64,000 bases of DNA. Origin: Herbinix hemicellulosilytica (GTDB taxonomy: Bacteria > Bacillota > Clostridia > Lachnospirales > Lachnospiraceae). The notes beneath the pieces were generated by a model. That model was not told the DNA's origin. It saw nothing but the letters and a program-made list of their open reading frames with translations, and searched no databases. Shown here piece after piece: positions 34,955-44,553 of the stretch. The DNA is taken from assembly GCF_002904165.1 (NCBI RefSeq), contig NZ_CVTD020000018.1, forward strand, positions 17,274 through 81,273, read 5' to 3'. Position 1 is the first letter of the stretch. Each line of letters starts with the position of its first letter. Position numbers and translations under genes: made by a program.

Positions 34955-35464
34955 TTATATTTTAATTCCTAATTGTCTCATCATATAAAATATATTATTG
35001 GTTTTAACGCCAAAAGCCCTGGCCACATCCGGTATCTTTACTTTCCCACTCTTATTCATAGGACTTAATCTCCCTGCCGATCCTTCCAATGTAATAATTG
35101 TATATCCGTAAACTGCGGCAGCTGCGATTAACCATGGATCTGCTACATTAATTTGGGCCCATGAATGTAATGCATTTTCATTATATAATCCACAAGTTTG
35201 AACATATTGTATAACTTCCTGCCATTTGTCTACAATTTCTTGAGATAAATGATAGCAAATCTCAAAACCCTTTAGACTATTTACCCAAACAGTCAAATCG
35301 TCATTTCCTTTGTCAATCTCACTTTTTACCATATCAAGCAACACAATTTTGCCAATATTCTCTGACAGTCTATCCCAAAAAGACGGTACCAAATCGAACG
35401 CATAATATAATCTGTATGGTGTTATCAGGGAGTTTGCATCAACTAAAAATTTCTCTTCTACCAT
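34955..35464 (-). CDS. DUF4411-type PIN-like domain protein
   Basis: A 169-residue protein. The N-terminus FLVDANSLITPYR carries the first acidic residue of a PIN nuclease fold; LLDMVKSEI and VADPWLIAAAAVYGYTIITLE supply the later conserved positions; and KVKIPDVARAFGVK is the ending typical of DUF4411. PIN proteins are usually ribonucleases and often toxins. The gene overlaps the preceding ImmA-like gene by 7 bases, so the pair is co-translated and probably functions as a toxin-antitoxin-like or stress module. Activity is not proven by sequence. Confidence 0.75.
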   Translation of the reverse strand: MVEEKFLVDANSLITPYRLYYAFDLVPSFWDRLSENIGKIVLLDMVKSEIDKGNDDLTVWVNSLKGFEICYHLSQEIVDKWQEVIQYVQTCGLYNENALHSWAQINVADPWLIAAAAVYGYTIITLEGSAGRLSPMNKSGKVKIPDVARAFGVKTNNIFYMMRQLGIKI

Positions 35465-36624
35465 AGCATACCTCCAAGACGCTGTGCCACCTCAGCAAAT
35501 GTCTTAGGGCTGGTATTTGTCAGACGATATGCCTCTGTATAAGAGGTTCTTCCTATATTAATACTTTCACATAGTGCCCTTACAAAGCAACCGTCCAAGC
35601 GGGAAATCATTGTATTATAGTAATTACCTCCATTATCCTCTTGTTTCTCTTTTATCTTATTGTAGTTTTCAATCGCTGTCTCCACAACATGATTATATAC
35701 ATCCTGATTTATTTTATTGCAGTCTTTTGCTCTTCTTGCAATAACAACCTCTCCGCAGCGAAAATATTTAGCCAATCTTGTAATAGTATCAAAAACATCT
35801 GTTTCATTAATTTCATTCCATTTATTTATAAAGATGTCTTTAGGAACCATTAATTCCGCAGTAACGGCATTGCATAATTTTTCCGTAGAACTCACACCGT
35901 TGGTTATGTCGTACCTGTCATTAAACAAATCATCTTTGCCAATCCATATATGCACTGCTTCATGTAATAAAGAAAATAACCTGGCTCCGTCAGAATCTGT
36001 TGCATTTATAAATATAATAGGAGCCCACTTATCTACCATAACAAACGCTCTAAACTCATTTATATCCAGCAGACGATGGGTATTACTACCTACAATACCG
36101 CTCATCATAACAATTATCCCACATGCTTCCAACCGATCTCTAATGAAATTAAAAGCTTCTCTTGTATTACTGCATAGCTCATACCATGTTTCATTTAGTT
36201 CCAAATCATTACGAATCCTTTTTGTAATAGTACTTATATCGTCGACATTTTCCATACATCCAACAACAGGTAATATATCGAACCCCATTTCCAGTCTGTA
36301 ATCTTTCATCCAATCTCTGATTCTCTCCATATGATAAATTGTATCAATAAGATTACGGCTGGGTTTTGCAAGCTGAATACTGTCAATTGTGCGATATTCC
36401 AGTAAATCAATTTTCTCTTCCGGTGGTGTTTGTAAAAAGAAATATCCCAAAGGTATATTGGTCTTCCTGCTAAGATCTTCAATTTGATTAAAAGTCGGAG
36501 TTTTAGTACCATTGAGCCAAGCTTTTATATTATTTATCATATTTTCTTCAAGTATATCATCCTGTATCTGGTTCAAAACCCAGTTAATTATTTCCGGTTT
36601 TATATTAACATACACTGACGGCAT
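35458..36624 (-). CDS. XRE-type protein with ImmA/IrrE metallopeptidase domain
   Basis: A 388-residue protein. Residues ~1-65 form a helix-turn-helix-like region (NQIEDLSRKTNIPLGYFFL). The C-terminal domain has zinc-protease motif HEAVH (221-225) and a downstream ELMVPKD segment, both diagnostic of ImmA/IrrE (DUF955). These proteins cleave repressors or regulate stress and mobile elements. GAAAGGAGGT precedes the ATG. It is first of a two-gene operon with the DUF4411 protein. This pairing recurs as a toxin-antitoxin-like module. Confidence 0.85.
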   Translation of the reverse strand: MPSVYVNIKPEIINWVLNQIQDDILEENMINNIKAWLNGTKTPTFNQIEDLSRKTNIPLGYFFLQTPPEEKIDLLEYRTIDSIQLAKPSRNLIDTIYHMERIRDWMKDYRLEMGFDILPVVGCMENVDDISTITKRIRNDLELNETWYELCSNTREAFNFIRDRLEACGIIVMMSGIVGSNTHRLLDINEFRAFVMVDKWAPIIFINATDSDGARLFSLLHEAVHIWIGKDDLFNDRYDITNGVSSTEKLCNAVTAELMVPKDIFINKWNEINETDVFDTITRLAKYFRCGEVVIARRAKDCNKINQDVYNHVVETAIENYNKIKEKQEDNGGNYYNTMISRLDGCFVRALCESINIGRTSYTEAYRLTNTSPKTFAEVAQRLGGMLW

Positions 36625-36769
36625 AGGTACTACCTCCTTTCAAATAAAGTTTTACTGATACAATCCTATACTTTTACATTATTATATATATTATACCATA
36701 ATTAAACAGGATAACAATAAACATTATCAGATTATATATAATATTTAATTATATTATATCATATATGCC

Positions 36770-36843
36770 ATACCGGCTAAAATTTGTGCATCATATATCA
36801 AACAATTTAGATGTTCGATTTTAACACAAATTACAACCGGTAT
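36770..36843 (-). terminator. Palindrome, right border of the ImmA module
   Basis: A 19-base stem with a few mismatches (36770-36788 with 36825-36843; arms ATACCGGCTAAAATTTGTG and CACAAATTACAACCGGTAT). It lies about 50 bases after the stop of the 116-residue gene on the minus strand and upstream of the ImmA operon. It resembles the 34780 hairpin in sequence. The flanking sequence on the minus side is AT-rich but not a clean T-tract. Confidence 0.5.
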
Positions 36844-36890
36844 CTTATAGTAAAACATTATAGTTATATATTCTTAGCACTTTCAAAAAT

Positions 36891-37241
36891 TTATGCCAGC
36901 AAATCTTCCTTGTATTTCAATATTTCCAAAGCCGCAGTACAAGCCGGGCAATCGCACCATTTTGCTCCCTTTGCTTTAACCTCTTTTGCATGATTAGCTA
37001 TCTCTTCTGCTTTTTCACGTCCAAATTTTTCAATACCGAAATCGCTTGAAAACAGATTTATAACAGCATCAATGTCTACTATGGATTCTTGCAACATATC
37101 CACATACTTTTTGCCGGCTTCTTTTTCTTTATCTGTTCCTAATGATTCAAGCCATTCTTTTGCCGCATTTCTTAAGCCTTCATAGCAATGGGTGTTTAAA
37201 AGTTCATTGGTTTTTTCAATAATAACGTTTTTATTACTCAT
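36891..37241 (-). CDS. Small conserved protein with CDCPAC motif
   Basis: A 116-residue, mostly helical soluble protein. Near the C-terminus it has KAKGAKWCDCPACTAALEIL; the three cysteines could bind a metal or form a redox pair. The family is common in Clostridia and I recall it being labelled heat-shock-related, but no chaperone domain is visible and I assign no function. The ATG is preceded by GGAAGGATG. It appears to be its own transcription unit between PPDK and the ImmA module. Confidence 0.75.
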   Translation of the reverse strand: MSNKNVIIEKTNELLNTHCYEGLRNAAKEWLESLGTDKEKEAGKKYVDMLQESIVDIDAVINLFSSDFGIEKFGREKAEEIANHAKEVKAKGAKWCDCPACTAALEILKYKEDLLA

Positions 37242-37418
37242 AAAACATCCTTCCTTTGCTTTTCCTATAATATTTTATACTTAAATTCTACTTATTATAG
37301 TCTTGTTTATCAATAAAGCAAATATAAAAAATATATTAGGTATTTCCATTCATTCTTCATTAGCGTTTTTAAAGATAATTTTTTATAGATAATATAGTTG
37401 TTATCCTAATATGTTCTA

Positions 37419-37457
37419 AAGCCCCTATACCGGCTTATGCAGCCGATATAAGGGCTT
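37419..37457 (-). terminator. Probable terminator of ppdK
   Basis: An interrupted inverted repeat (AAGCCC with GGGCTT outside, CCGGC with GCCGA inside) lies about 50 bases after the ppdK stop on the minus strand. The following T-tract is short (GGCTTTAG), so confidence is moderate. Confidence 0.55.
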
Positions 37458-37504
37458 CTGATTTATTTTCAGTAAAGACTATATATCACAAAGCAATTTA
37501 GATC

Positions 37505-40126
37505 TTATTTATTGTTTAATGCAGACTGAGCGGCAGCCAGTCTTGCGATAGGAACTCTGAACGGTGAGCAGGATACATAGTTCAGACCTACCTTATGGCA
37601 GAACTCGATGGTTGAAGGATCTCCGCCATGCTCACCGCAGATACCGAGCTTAAGATCAGGTCTTGTAGCACGGCCTTTTTCTGCAGCCATCTTAACAAGC
37701 TGACCTACACCGTTCTGGTCAAGTCTTGCAAACGGATCAAATTCATAAATCTTATTCTTGTAGTAGTCCTCAAGGAACTTGCCGGCATCGTCACGGGAGA
37801 AACCGAATGTCATCTGTGTCAGGTCGTTGGTACCGAAGGAGAAGAATTCAGCTTCCTCTGCAATCTCATCGGCAAGAAGTGCAGCACGAGGAATTTCAAT
37901 CATTGTTCCTACATGGTACTCGATATCGGAACCCATTTCCTTCTTAACTTCTTCTGCGGTTTCAACTACTACCTGCTTAACAAATGCAAGCTCTTTCTTG
38001 TCTCCTACCAAAGGAATCATGATTTCAGGAACGATATCATAACCCTTTTCTTTTTTAACTTCGATAGCTGCTTCCATAACGGCTCTGGTCTGCATTCTTG
38101 CGATTTCAGGATAAGTAACCGCAAGACGGCATCCTCTGTGACCCATCATCGGGTTGAACTCATGAAGTGCAGCACAAGTTTCTTTTACTTCCTCTACAGT
38201 AAGGCCCATATCTTTTGCTAATGCTGCGATATCGCCTTCATCTGTAGGAAGGAACTCATGCAACGGCGGATCTAAGAAACGGATGGTAACAGGTCTTCCC
38301 TCCATAACTTCGTAAATCGCCTTAAAGTCGCCTTTCTGATAAGGAATCAGTTCGTTAAGAGCAGCTTCTCTTGCTTCCTTGCTCTTACTTAAGATCATCT
38401 TTCTGATCTTAGGAATTCTCTCAGCCTCAAAGAACATATGCTCTGTGCGGCACAAACCGATACCTTCAGCACCGAATTTAACAGCATTTGCTGCGTCAAC
38501 AGGGTTATCGGCATTGGTTCTTACCTTTAATGTTCTGATTTCGTCGGCCCACTTCATTATTCTTTCGAAGTTACCGCTAATTTCAGCATCTACTGTAGGG
38601 ATGTCGCCAAGATAGATGTTACCGGTAGAACCGTCAAGGGAGATGTAATCTCCTTCTTTAATTGTATATCCTCCTAATGTGAAGTAATTTTCTTCTTCGT
38701 TAATTACAATATCACCACAGCCGGATACACAGCAGGTTCCCATACCACGGGCAACAACCGCAGCGTGAGAAGTCATACCGCCGCGAACGGTAAGGATACC
38801 TTCGGATGCATGCATACCTTCGATATCCTCAGGTGATGTCTCAAGACGAACAAGAATAACTCTTTCACCCATATCATGATGGTTCTTTGCATCCTCAGCG
38901 GTAAAGTATACTCTACCTGCAGCAGCACCGGGTGATGCAGGAAGACCTTTTCCGATAACTTTTGCCTCTTTTAAGGCCTTATCGTCAAATCTAGGATGCA
39001 GGAGCTGATCAAGGGATTTTGCATCAATTCTCTTGATTGCTTCTTCTTTGGTAATCTTGCCTTCGTCAACCAGGTCGCAGGCAATCTTTAATGCAGCCTG
39101 AGCTGTTCTCTTACCGTTTCTGGTCTGCAGGAAGTAAAGTTTTCTGTCTTCAATAGTAAACTCCATATCCTGCATATCTTTATAGTGATTCTCAAGGAGA
39201 TTGGCTATTCTTATGAATTCCTCATATACTTCAGGCATATCCTCAGCAAGTTTATCGATAGGGCTAGGAGTTCTGATACCTGCAACAACGTCTTCACCCT
39301 GAGCATTGATCAGGTACTCACCATAAATCTTAGCTTCACCGGTGGACGGGTTACGGGTAAATGCAACACCGGTACCGGATGTGTTGCCCATATTACCGAA
39401 TACCATGGCTTGAACGTTAACTGCTGTACCCCAGTCGCCGGGTATATCGTTCATTCTTCTATAATAAATAGCACGAGGGTTATCCCATGAACGGAATACT
39501 GCCTTAACGGCTTCCATCAGCTGCACCTTCGGATCCTGAGGGAAGTCTGCATTCTTTTCTGCTTTATATAATGCTTTGAACTTAACAACGATTTCTTTCA
39601 AATCTTCTGCATCAAGGTCACTGTCAGCCTTAACGCCTTTCTTTTCCTTTGCCTCATCCAGTATCTCCTCGAACTTGGACTTAGGAACTTCCATAACAAC
39701 ATCGGAGAACATCTGGATAAATCTTCTGTAAGAGTCATATGCGAATCTTGGATTGTTGGTCTTCTTTGCAAAACCTTCAACAACGACATCGTTTAAGCCA
39801 AGGTTAAGAATGGTATCCATCATACCCGGCATGGATACTCTTGCACCGGAACGAACAGAAACAAGCAAGGGATTTTCAGGATCCCCAAATTTCTTGCCCT
39901 GTATTTCTTCAAGCTGCTTTAAAGCATCGAAGATCTGGTCCTTAATTTCATCTCTTATTTGTCTACCGTTATTGTAATAGTCGGTACAAGCTTCGGTCGT
40001 AACAGTAAATCCTTGGGGAATGGGGAGCCCCAGGTTGGTCATTTCTGCCAAGTTGGCACCTTTGCCGCCGAGCAGGTTTCTCATGTCGGCGCTGCCTTCC
40101 TTAAACATATAAACCCATTTTTTCAT
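37505..40126 (-). CDS. ppdK: Pyruvate, phosphate dikinase
   Basis: An 873-residue enzyme of full length. It interconverts phosphoenolpyruvate, AMP and PPi with pyruvate, ATP and Pi. The order is an N-terminal nucleotide-binding domain (KGANLAEM, VSVRSGARVSMPGMMDT), the swivelling phospho-His domain (GGMTSHAAVVARGMG, His454), and a PEP/pyruvate TIM barrel (GIGLCRTEHMF, GTMIEIPRAAL, GICGEHGGDP). In anaerobes it often works in the glycolytic direction using PPi, alongside the pyruvate kinase encoded at 50990. An extended -10 site (TGTTATAAT, minus strand, 40259-40264) lies upstream. Confidence 0.96.
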   Translation of the reverse strand: MKKWVYMFKEGSADMRNLLGGKGANLAEMTNLGLPIPQGFTVTTEACTDYYNNGRQIRDEIKDQIFDALKQLEEIQGKKFGDPENPLLVSVRSGARVSMPGMMDTILNLGLNDVVVEGFAKKTNNPRFAYDSYRRFIQMFSDVVMEVPKSKFEEILDEAKEKKGVKADSDLDAEDLKEIVVKFKALYKAEKNADFPQDPKVQLMEAVKAVFRSWDNPRAIYYRRMNDIPGDWGTAVNVQAMVFGNMGNTSGTGVAFTRNPSTGEAKIYGEYLINAQGEDVVAGIRTPSPIDKLAEDMPEVYEEFIRIANLLENHYKDMQDMEFTIEDRKLYFLQTRNGKRTAQAALKIACDLVDEGKITKEEAIKRIDAKSLDQLLHPRFDDKALKEAKVIGKGLPASPGAAAGRVYFTAEDAKNHHDMGERVILVRLETSPEDIEGMHASEGILTVRGGMTSHAAVVARGMGTCCVSGCGDIVINEEENYFTLGGYTIKEGDYISLDGSTGNIYLGDIPTVDAEISGNFERIMKWADEIRTLKVRTNADNPVDAANAVKFGAEGIGLCRTEHMFFEAERIPKIRKMILSKSKEAREAALNELIPYQKGDFKAIYEVMEGRPVTIRFLDPPLHEFLPTDEGDIAALAKDMGLTVEEVKETCAALHEFNPMMGHRGCRLAVTYPEIARMQTRAVMEAAIEVKKEKGYDIVPEIMIPLVGDKKELAFVKQVVVETAEEVKKEMGSDIEYHVGTMIEIPRAALLADEIAEEAEFFSFGTNDLTQMTFGFSRDDAGKFLEDYYKNKIYEFDPFARLDQNGVGQLVKMAAEKGRATRPDLKLGICGEHGGDPSTIEFCHKVGLNYVSCSPFRVPIARLAAAQSALNNK

Positions 40127-40258
40127 ACTGCATTAGCCCTCCTAAAATTAATTTTGTGGTTAATCCGTATGTTCTGTGTTTATATTTCGTTTTTGTAAAA
40201 ACACGGATGCATACCTTAAAATTAAAAAAATTTTACAATTTTTAAGTCACCAAATTGC

Positions 40259-40267
40259 ATTATAACA
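40259..40267 (-). promoter_or_regulatory. Extended -10 promoter element upstream of ppdK
   Basis: On the minus strand the sequence reads TGTTATAAT, a consensus extended -10 about 130 bases before the ppdK start. The -35 region is weak. It lies between the glycyl-tRNA synthetase stop and ppdK, so ppdK probably has its own promoter. Confidence 0.45.
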
Positions 40268-40296
40268 CAATTATCCCAAATAAGGAAAGTACTTTT

Positions 40297-41685
40297 TTAA
40301 AAACTAATTCTTTCCTCAAAATAGGCTTTTAATCCTTCAATGGGAACTCTTTCCTGTTTCATAGTATCACGGTCACGGACAGTTACACATCCGTCGGTTT
40401 CCGAATCAAAATCATATGTGACACAGAAAGGTGTTCCAATTTCGTCCTGTCTGCGATAACGTCTTCCGATATTGCCTCTGTCATCATACTCGCAGTTGTA
40501 ATATTTACATAACTCCATATAAATCTTCTCTGCAGGCTCAGAAAGTTTCTTGGACAGAGGAAGCACACCGATTTTAACCGGAGCCAGGGCCGGATGGAAA
40601 CGAAGTACGGTCCGTACATCCCCGTCTTCCAGTTCTTCTTCGTCGTAGGCAGAACATAAGAATGCCAAAGTCAGGCGTTCCACACCTACTGAAGGCTCGA
40701 TTACATAAGGAACATATTTAATCTTCTTTTCGTCGTCAAAGTAGCTTAAATCTTCACCGGAAACGTTCTGATGCTGAGAAAGGTCATAGTCTGTTCTGTC
40801 AGCTATGCCCCATAACTCACCCCAACCGAAGGGGAATAAAAACTCAATATCGGTGGTCGCTTTACTATAGAAAGCCAGCTCAGCGGGATCATGGTCCCTT
40901 ACCCTTAGCTCTTCATCCTTAAGGCCAAGAGTTTTTAACCAGTCAATACAGAATTTTTTCCAGTATGCAAACCACTCCAAATCCGTATCCGGTTCACAGA
41001 AGAATTCCAGCTCCATCTGCTCAAACTCTCTTGTACGGAATATAAAGTTTCCGGGAGTGATTTCATTACGGAATGATTTGCCGATTTGGCCGATACCGAA
41101 AGGTATCTTCTTACGGGAGGTTCTTTGCACATTTTTGAAGTTTACGAATATACCCTGTGCCGTTTCAGGCCTTAAATAAACTTCGTTTTTGGAGTCCTCG
41201 GTAACCCCTTGATAAGTTTTGAACATCAGATTAAATTTACGGATTTCAGTAAAATTGTGTTTTCCGCAAGTGGGGCAAGGAATATTATTGTCTTTAATAT
41301 ATTTCATCATTTCTTCATGGGACCAGGCGTCAACGGAGCCTTCTATGGTAATGCCATGTTCTTTATTATAATCTTCGATAATTTTGTCCGCACGGAAACG
41401 TTCATGACATTCCTTGCAGTCCATAAGGGGATCGGAAAAGCTCTTTAAATGGCCGGAAGCCACCCAGGTCTGGGTATTCATAAGTATGGCACTGTCTATA
41501 CCTACATTGTAGGGATTTTCCTGGATAAACTTCTTCCACCATGCTTTTTTAACATTATTTTTAAGCTCTACCCCCAGGTTGCCATAATCCCACGTATTTG
41601 CCAAACCTCCGTATATCTCCGAACCGGGATATACGAACCCCCTTGCTTTTGCTAAAGCTACAATCTTGTCCATCGTTTTTTCCAT
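40297..41685 (-). CDS. glyS: Glycine--tRNA ligase, single-chain homodimeric type
   Basis: A 462-residue class II aminoacyl-tRNA synthetase of the alpha2 type. Visible segments are [23 protein letters not shown] at the N-terminus (family-specific; divided here by several known contact residues), motif 2 [21 protein letters not shown], motif 3 [13 protein letters not shown], and a C-terminal anticodon-binding domain with [14 protein letters not shown]. The ATG at 41685 follows GAGG at nine bases and is preferred over a GTG at 41700. No T-box leader is evident in the 70 bases upstream. Confidence 0.95.
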   Translation of the reverse strand: MEKTMDKIVALAKARGFVYPGSEIYGGLANTWDYGNLGVELKNNVKKAWWKKFIQENPYNVGIDSAILMNTQTWVASGHLKSFSDPLMDCKECHERFRADKIIEDYNKEHGITIEGSVDAWSHEEMMKYIKDNNIPCPTCGKHNFTEIRKFNLMFKTYQGVTEDSKNEVYLRPETAQGIFVNFKNVQRTSRKKIPFGIGQIGKSFRNEITPGNFIFRTREFEQMELEFFCEPDTDLEWFAYWKKFCIDWLKTLGLKDEELRVRDHDPAELAFYSKATTDIEFLFPFGWGELWGIADRTDYDLSQHQNVSGEDLSYFDDEKKIKYVPYVIEPSVGVERLTLAFLCSAYDEEELEDGDVRTVLRFHPALAPVKIGVLPLSKKLSEPAEKIYMELCKYYNCEYDDRGNIGRRYRRQDEIGTPFCVTYDFDSETDGCVTVRDRDTMKQERVPIEGLKAYFEERISF

Positions 41686-41757
41686 ACTTTCCATCCTCAC
41701 ATATCTTATAGTATTTGCATATTAATAGACATTTTAATTGACGGTTTCGGTACAATC

Positions 41758-42357
41758 TTACGGCCTGTATATTACAACAGTCATATTCTCATCCGCACTG
41801 CGGATTCTATTTTTGTCAACCAATGTTGCGTTCTCGCTGTAGTACTTTATATCGCCTTCCACAATGATTTCATATGGCTCGTAAAGTACCAGTACCTTGT
41901 TTTTCCCGTTTTTCAAGGCAGTATCTTTATCAACCACCTCATTCTTTTTTGCATCCAAATATTGCGATGGAAGTTCCAGGGCCACGTCTTTAGTGTCTGC
42001 TCCGAAATATGCCGCAGGCATGTTGTTAAATGCACTGTAATGTGCCATCTTTGAATATCCGAGTATCATAACGACTCTACCGTTTTTTAATTCTAGTTTT
42101 TCTATGTTTATTTCCTTGCCTCCGGCTTTCTCATTATAGGCATTTACCTCTTTTGCAACAAATTCATTAAGCTCGGATAAATTATAATAATTTTTGTCAA
42201 AATCTTCAATTATGGCAACATATAAACTGCCGTCCCTTTTTAGCAAAAATGTATTTGCAGTAATGTCATCAACAGAAAGGAATATTTCTTCCTTTTTGCA
42301 TCCGTTCATAAGTACAAAACTTAACAGAATAAATAAATAAAGCAGAACTTTTTTCAT
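41758..42357 (-). CDS. Hypothetical lipoprotein
   Basis: A 199-residue secreted protein. The signal peptide ends at Cys20 (FVLMNGC), followed by KKEE, so it is membrane-anchored on the outside. The mature part has no motif I recognise; it is rich in charged residues and ends in a beta-like TVVIYRP. It lies between recO and glyS in the same direction, a position that suggests a clade-specific housekeeping lipoprotein. Confidence 0.8.
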   Translation of the reverse strand: MKKVLLYLFILLSFVLMNGCKKEEIFLSVDDITANTFLLKRDGSLYVAIIEDFDKNYYNLSELNEFVAKEVNAYNEKAGGKEINIEKLELKNGRVVMILGYSKMAHYSAFNNMPAAYFGADTKDVALELPSQYLDAKKNEVVDKDTALKNGKNKVLVLYEPYEIIVEGDIKYYSENATLVDKNRIRSADENMTVVIYRP

Positions 42358-42512
42358 ATATTTCCCTCCACCGCAATTTACTGAGTTATATCATTTTAAC
42401 CTTTAAGGAAGATAATTTCAACTAATATTTATAACTTGAAAGGAAGAATATTTCAACAGATAATTTAAAAGATTTTTGTTTTGTGTGCAAATTTATCGCA
42501 TAATTTGCCATA

Positions 42513-43277
42513 TCAGTCTTGTAAAGAGTTGATAAGCTCAACAGACTTGAACTCATGTCCCAAATAATGGGTGAGATACTGCCTGGCACATGCGGTAAGC
42601 TCATTTAATACCTCGCCGCTTACCCTAAAAGTATAAAGCTTCTCTACTTCTTTTGATATTATGTACTGTAAAGCATAAACCGACGATGTATTTAACCGGA
42701 GGGACTTTTTATCAAAATCTGCACAATTTTCGCAAAGTAAACCACCGGATGCAGCAGAAAACCTGTATTTATCGCTTGTCCTTTCACACTTTACGCATTT
42801 AAATACCTGTGGTGCCATTCCGCTTAATGCCATTATTTTAAATTCAAATACCAGGCGTATCAGGGGAAAATCTATGGTTTTCTTTGCCAATGCCCTTAAA
42901 GTCTGATAAAGAAGTTTAAGTATTTCCTTTTCATCGTTGTTTTCCTTTGTAATATACTCCGAAAATTCACAAAAGTACATTCCGTAGTATACACTGTTTA
43001 TATCATCCCTCAGTTCCGGAAAATAATTGGATATATCGGCTGATATTACTGTATATGATGATCTTCCAGCATAAAGGGAAAACTCTCCGAAAGAAAAAGG
43101 TTGGCTGCATGCCAATAAGGCGCTGTTGGGTTTCCTAGCGCCTTTGGCAAATGCAGATATTTTTCCAAGTTCCTTAGTCAAAAGAACTATGCGTTTATCG
43201 TATTCACCAACCGGCATGGCTGACAGTACCATCCCCGTCACGACTGTTGACGCCGGCACTAAAACCACCTTCTTCAT
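42513..43277 (-). CDS. recO: DNA repair protein RecO
   Basis: A 254-residue protein of normal length that assists RecA loading in recombinational repair. The N-terminal OB-fold shows the family signature VGEYDKRIVLLTKELGKISA and KGARKPNS. The C-terminal part carries a CxxC...CxxC zinc site (CVKC and CENC) at about residues 160-185. The start at 43277 lacks a strong ribosome site but overlaps the upstream small gene, which suggests translational coupling. The era-recO linkage is typical of Firmicutes. Confidence 0.93.
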   Translation of the reverse strand: MKKVVLVPASTVVTGMVLSAMPVGEYDKRIVLLTKELGKISAFAKGARKPNSALLACSQPFSFGEFSLYAGRSSYTVISADISNYFPELRDDINSVYYGMYFCEFSEYITKENNDEKEILKLLYQTLRALAKKTIDFPLIRLVFEFKIMALSGMAPQVFKCVKCERTSDKYRFSAASGGLLCENCADFDKKSLRLNTSSVYALQYIISKEVEKLYTFRVSGEVLNELTACARQYLTHYLGHEFKSVELINSLQD

Positions 43278-43392
43278 TACTGCTTACGGCTTTATCATAC
43301 TCATCCACATTTTCATCCCTTGTGCAAGCAATGTAATTAAGATAATCATCAATTCTCCCGGTTTTTATAAAACGTTCCCAATATCTGTTCAT
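43204..43392 (-). CDS. Small protein overlapping the recO start
   Basis: A 62-codon frame with a strong ribosome site (AGGGGG eight bases before ATG). The first ~40 residues (starting MNRYWERFIKTGRIDDYL) look like a genuine protein with aromatic and charged residues. The last ~24 codons overlap the recO start in another frame. A small gene between era and recO is common in Firmicutes (YqzL in Bacillus), although this sequence is not obviously YqzL. Translation through it would couple to recO, which lacks its own good site. Confidence 0.55.
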   Translation of the reverse strand: MNRYWERFIKTGRIDDYLNYIACTRDENVDEYDKAVSSNEEGGFSAGVNSRDGDGTVSHAGW

Positions 43393-43569
43393 AAACCAGC
43401 CCCCTAACCAATTTGATATGTTCCATAAATGCCGGATAGAATTAAGTCAGTAATAATTTTCATTTTATATTATTATGTTTCCCATCTGGCACCATATCTA
43501 AACTGGTTAGAATATACCATCTAAAATTTTCAAATTCCCTCTTGACAAATCATCAAAACATACTATGGG

Positions 43570-44487
43570 TTATTCCATATCAGTAAAGCCGTAATTTTTC
43601 AGCAGAAAATCGCTGTCTCTCCAGTCCTTTTTAACTTTTACCCAAAGCTGAAGATTAACCTGGCAATCAAGAAGATTTTCTATTTCAGTTCTGGCATGGG
43701 TTCCGATCTTTTTAAGCATTGAGCCGCCCTTACCGATGATTATGCCCTTATGACTGTCTTTTTCACATATAATAGTCGCATGAATATCTATAATGTCCTT
43801 ATTATTTCCTTCTTTTTTACGCTCCACCATCTGTTCTATGCTAACGGCTATACCGTGAGGTATTTCTTCATCAAGGAAATGAAGGGCTTTTTCCCGGATT
43901 AGTTCCGCCACGATTTGCCTTTCCGGCTGATCGGTAACGGTATCTTCATCATAATATATAGGGCCGTAAGGCAGATACTTGAACAAAACGTTAAGAAGTT
44001 CATCGGTATTGTCCCCTTTTATGGCGGAAACCGGAACAATTTCCGCAAAATCCAAAATATCCTTATATGCATCGATAACAGACAGTATTTCAGTTTTATT
44101 TACCGTATCAACCTTATTAATTACCAAAATAACCGGGGTTTTTATCTTCGACAACTGCTCGGCTATATATCGTTCTCCCTGCCCGATAAAGGTAGTTGGC
44201 TCTACAAGCCAAAGAACTATATCGACTTCCCGGAGAGTTTTTTCCGCCACATTAACCATAAATTGTCCCAGTTTATTCTTTGCCTTATGGATACCGGGGG
44301 TGTCGACAAATATAATCTGCCCCCGCTCATCCGTAAAAATGGCCCTTATTCTGTTTCTTGTGGTTTGCGGCTTATTGGATGTTATGGCTATTTTTTGTCC
44401 TATCAGATGATTCATTAAAGTGGATTTGCCTACATTCGGCCTTCCGATTAATGTAACAAATCCGGATTTTTTATTATTATCGTACAT
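43570..44487 (-). CDS. era: GTPase Era
   Basis: A 305-residue essential GTPase for 16S rRNA and 30S maturation. The G domain has G1 GRPNVGKSTLMNHL, G2/G3 TTRNRIRAIF and FVDTPGIHKAK, and G4 VINKVD. The C-terminal KH RNA-binding domain contains the canonical IIIGKGGSMLKKIG. The ATG at 44487 is preferred, with GTGAGGA just upstream; a GTG four codons earlier lies on that site. It is followed by the small gene and recO. Confidence 0.96.
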   Translation of the reverse strand: MYDNNKKSGFVTLIGRPNVGKSTLMNHLIGQKIAITSNKPQTTRNRIRAIFTDERGQIIFVDTPGIHKAKNKLGQFMVNVAEKTLREVDIVLWLVEPTTFIGQGERYIAEQLSKIKTPVILVINKVDTVNKTEILSVIDAYKDILDFAEIVPVSAIKGDNTDELLNVLFKYLPYGPIYYDEDTVTDQPERQIVAELIREKALHFLDEEIPHGIAVSIEQMVERKKEGNNKDIIDIHATIICEKDSHKGIIIGKGGSMLKKIGTHARTEIENLLDCQVNLQLWVKVKKDWRDSDFLLKNYGFTDME

Positions 44488-44553
44488 AATCTTCCTCACC
44501 CTTATGCTTTCATATATATTTCAATAGTCAGATATTATTATATTTTTATAACA

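Noticed and set aside
35717..36301. 194-codon plus-strand frame opposite the ImmA-like gene
   Set aside because: Shadow of a gene with clear zinc-protease motifs; its Ser/Ile/Leu-rich composition is typical of antisense frames.
37628..38221. 197-codon plus-strand frame opposite ppdK
   Set aside because: Antisense to the PPDK barrel domain; no homology pattern and no Shine-Dalgarno.
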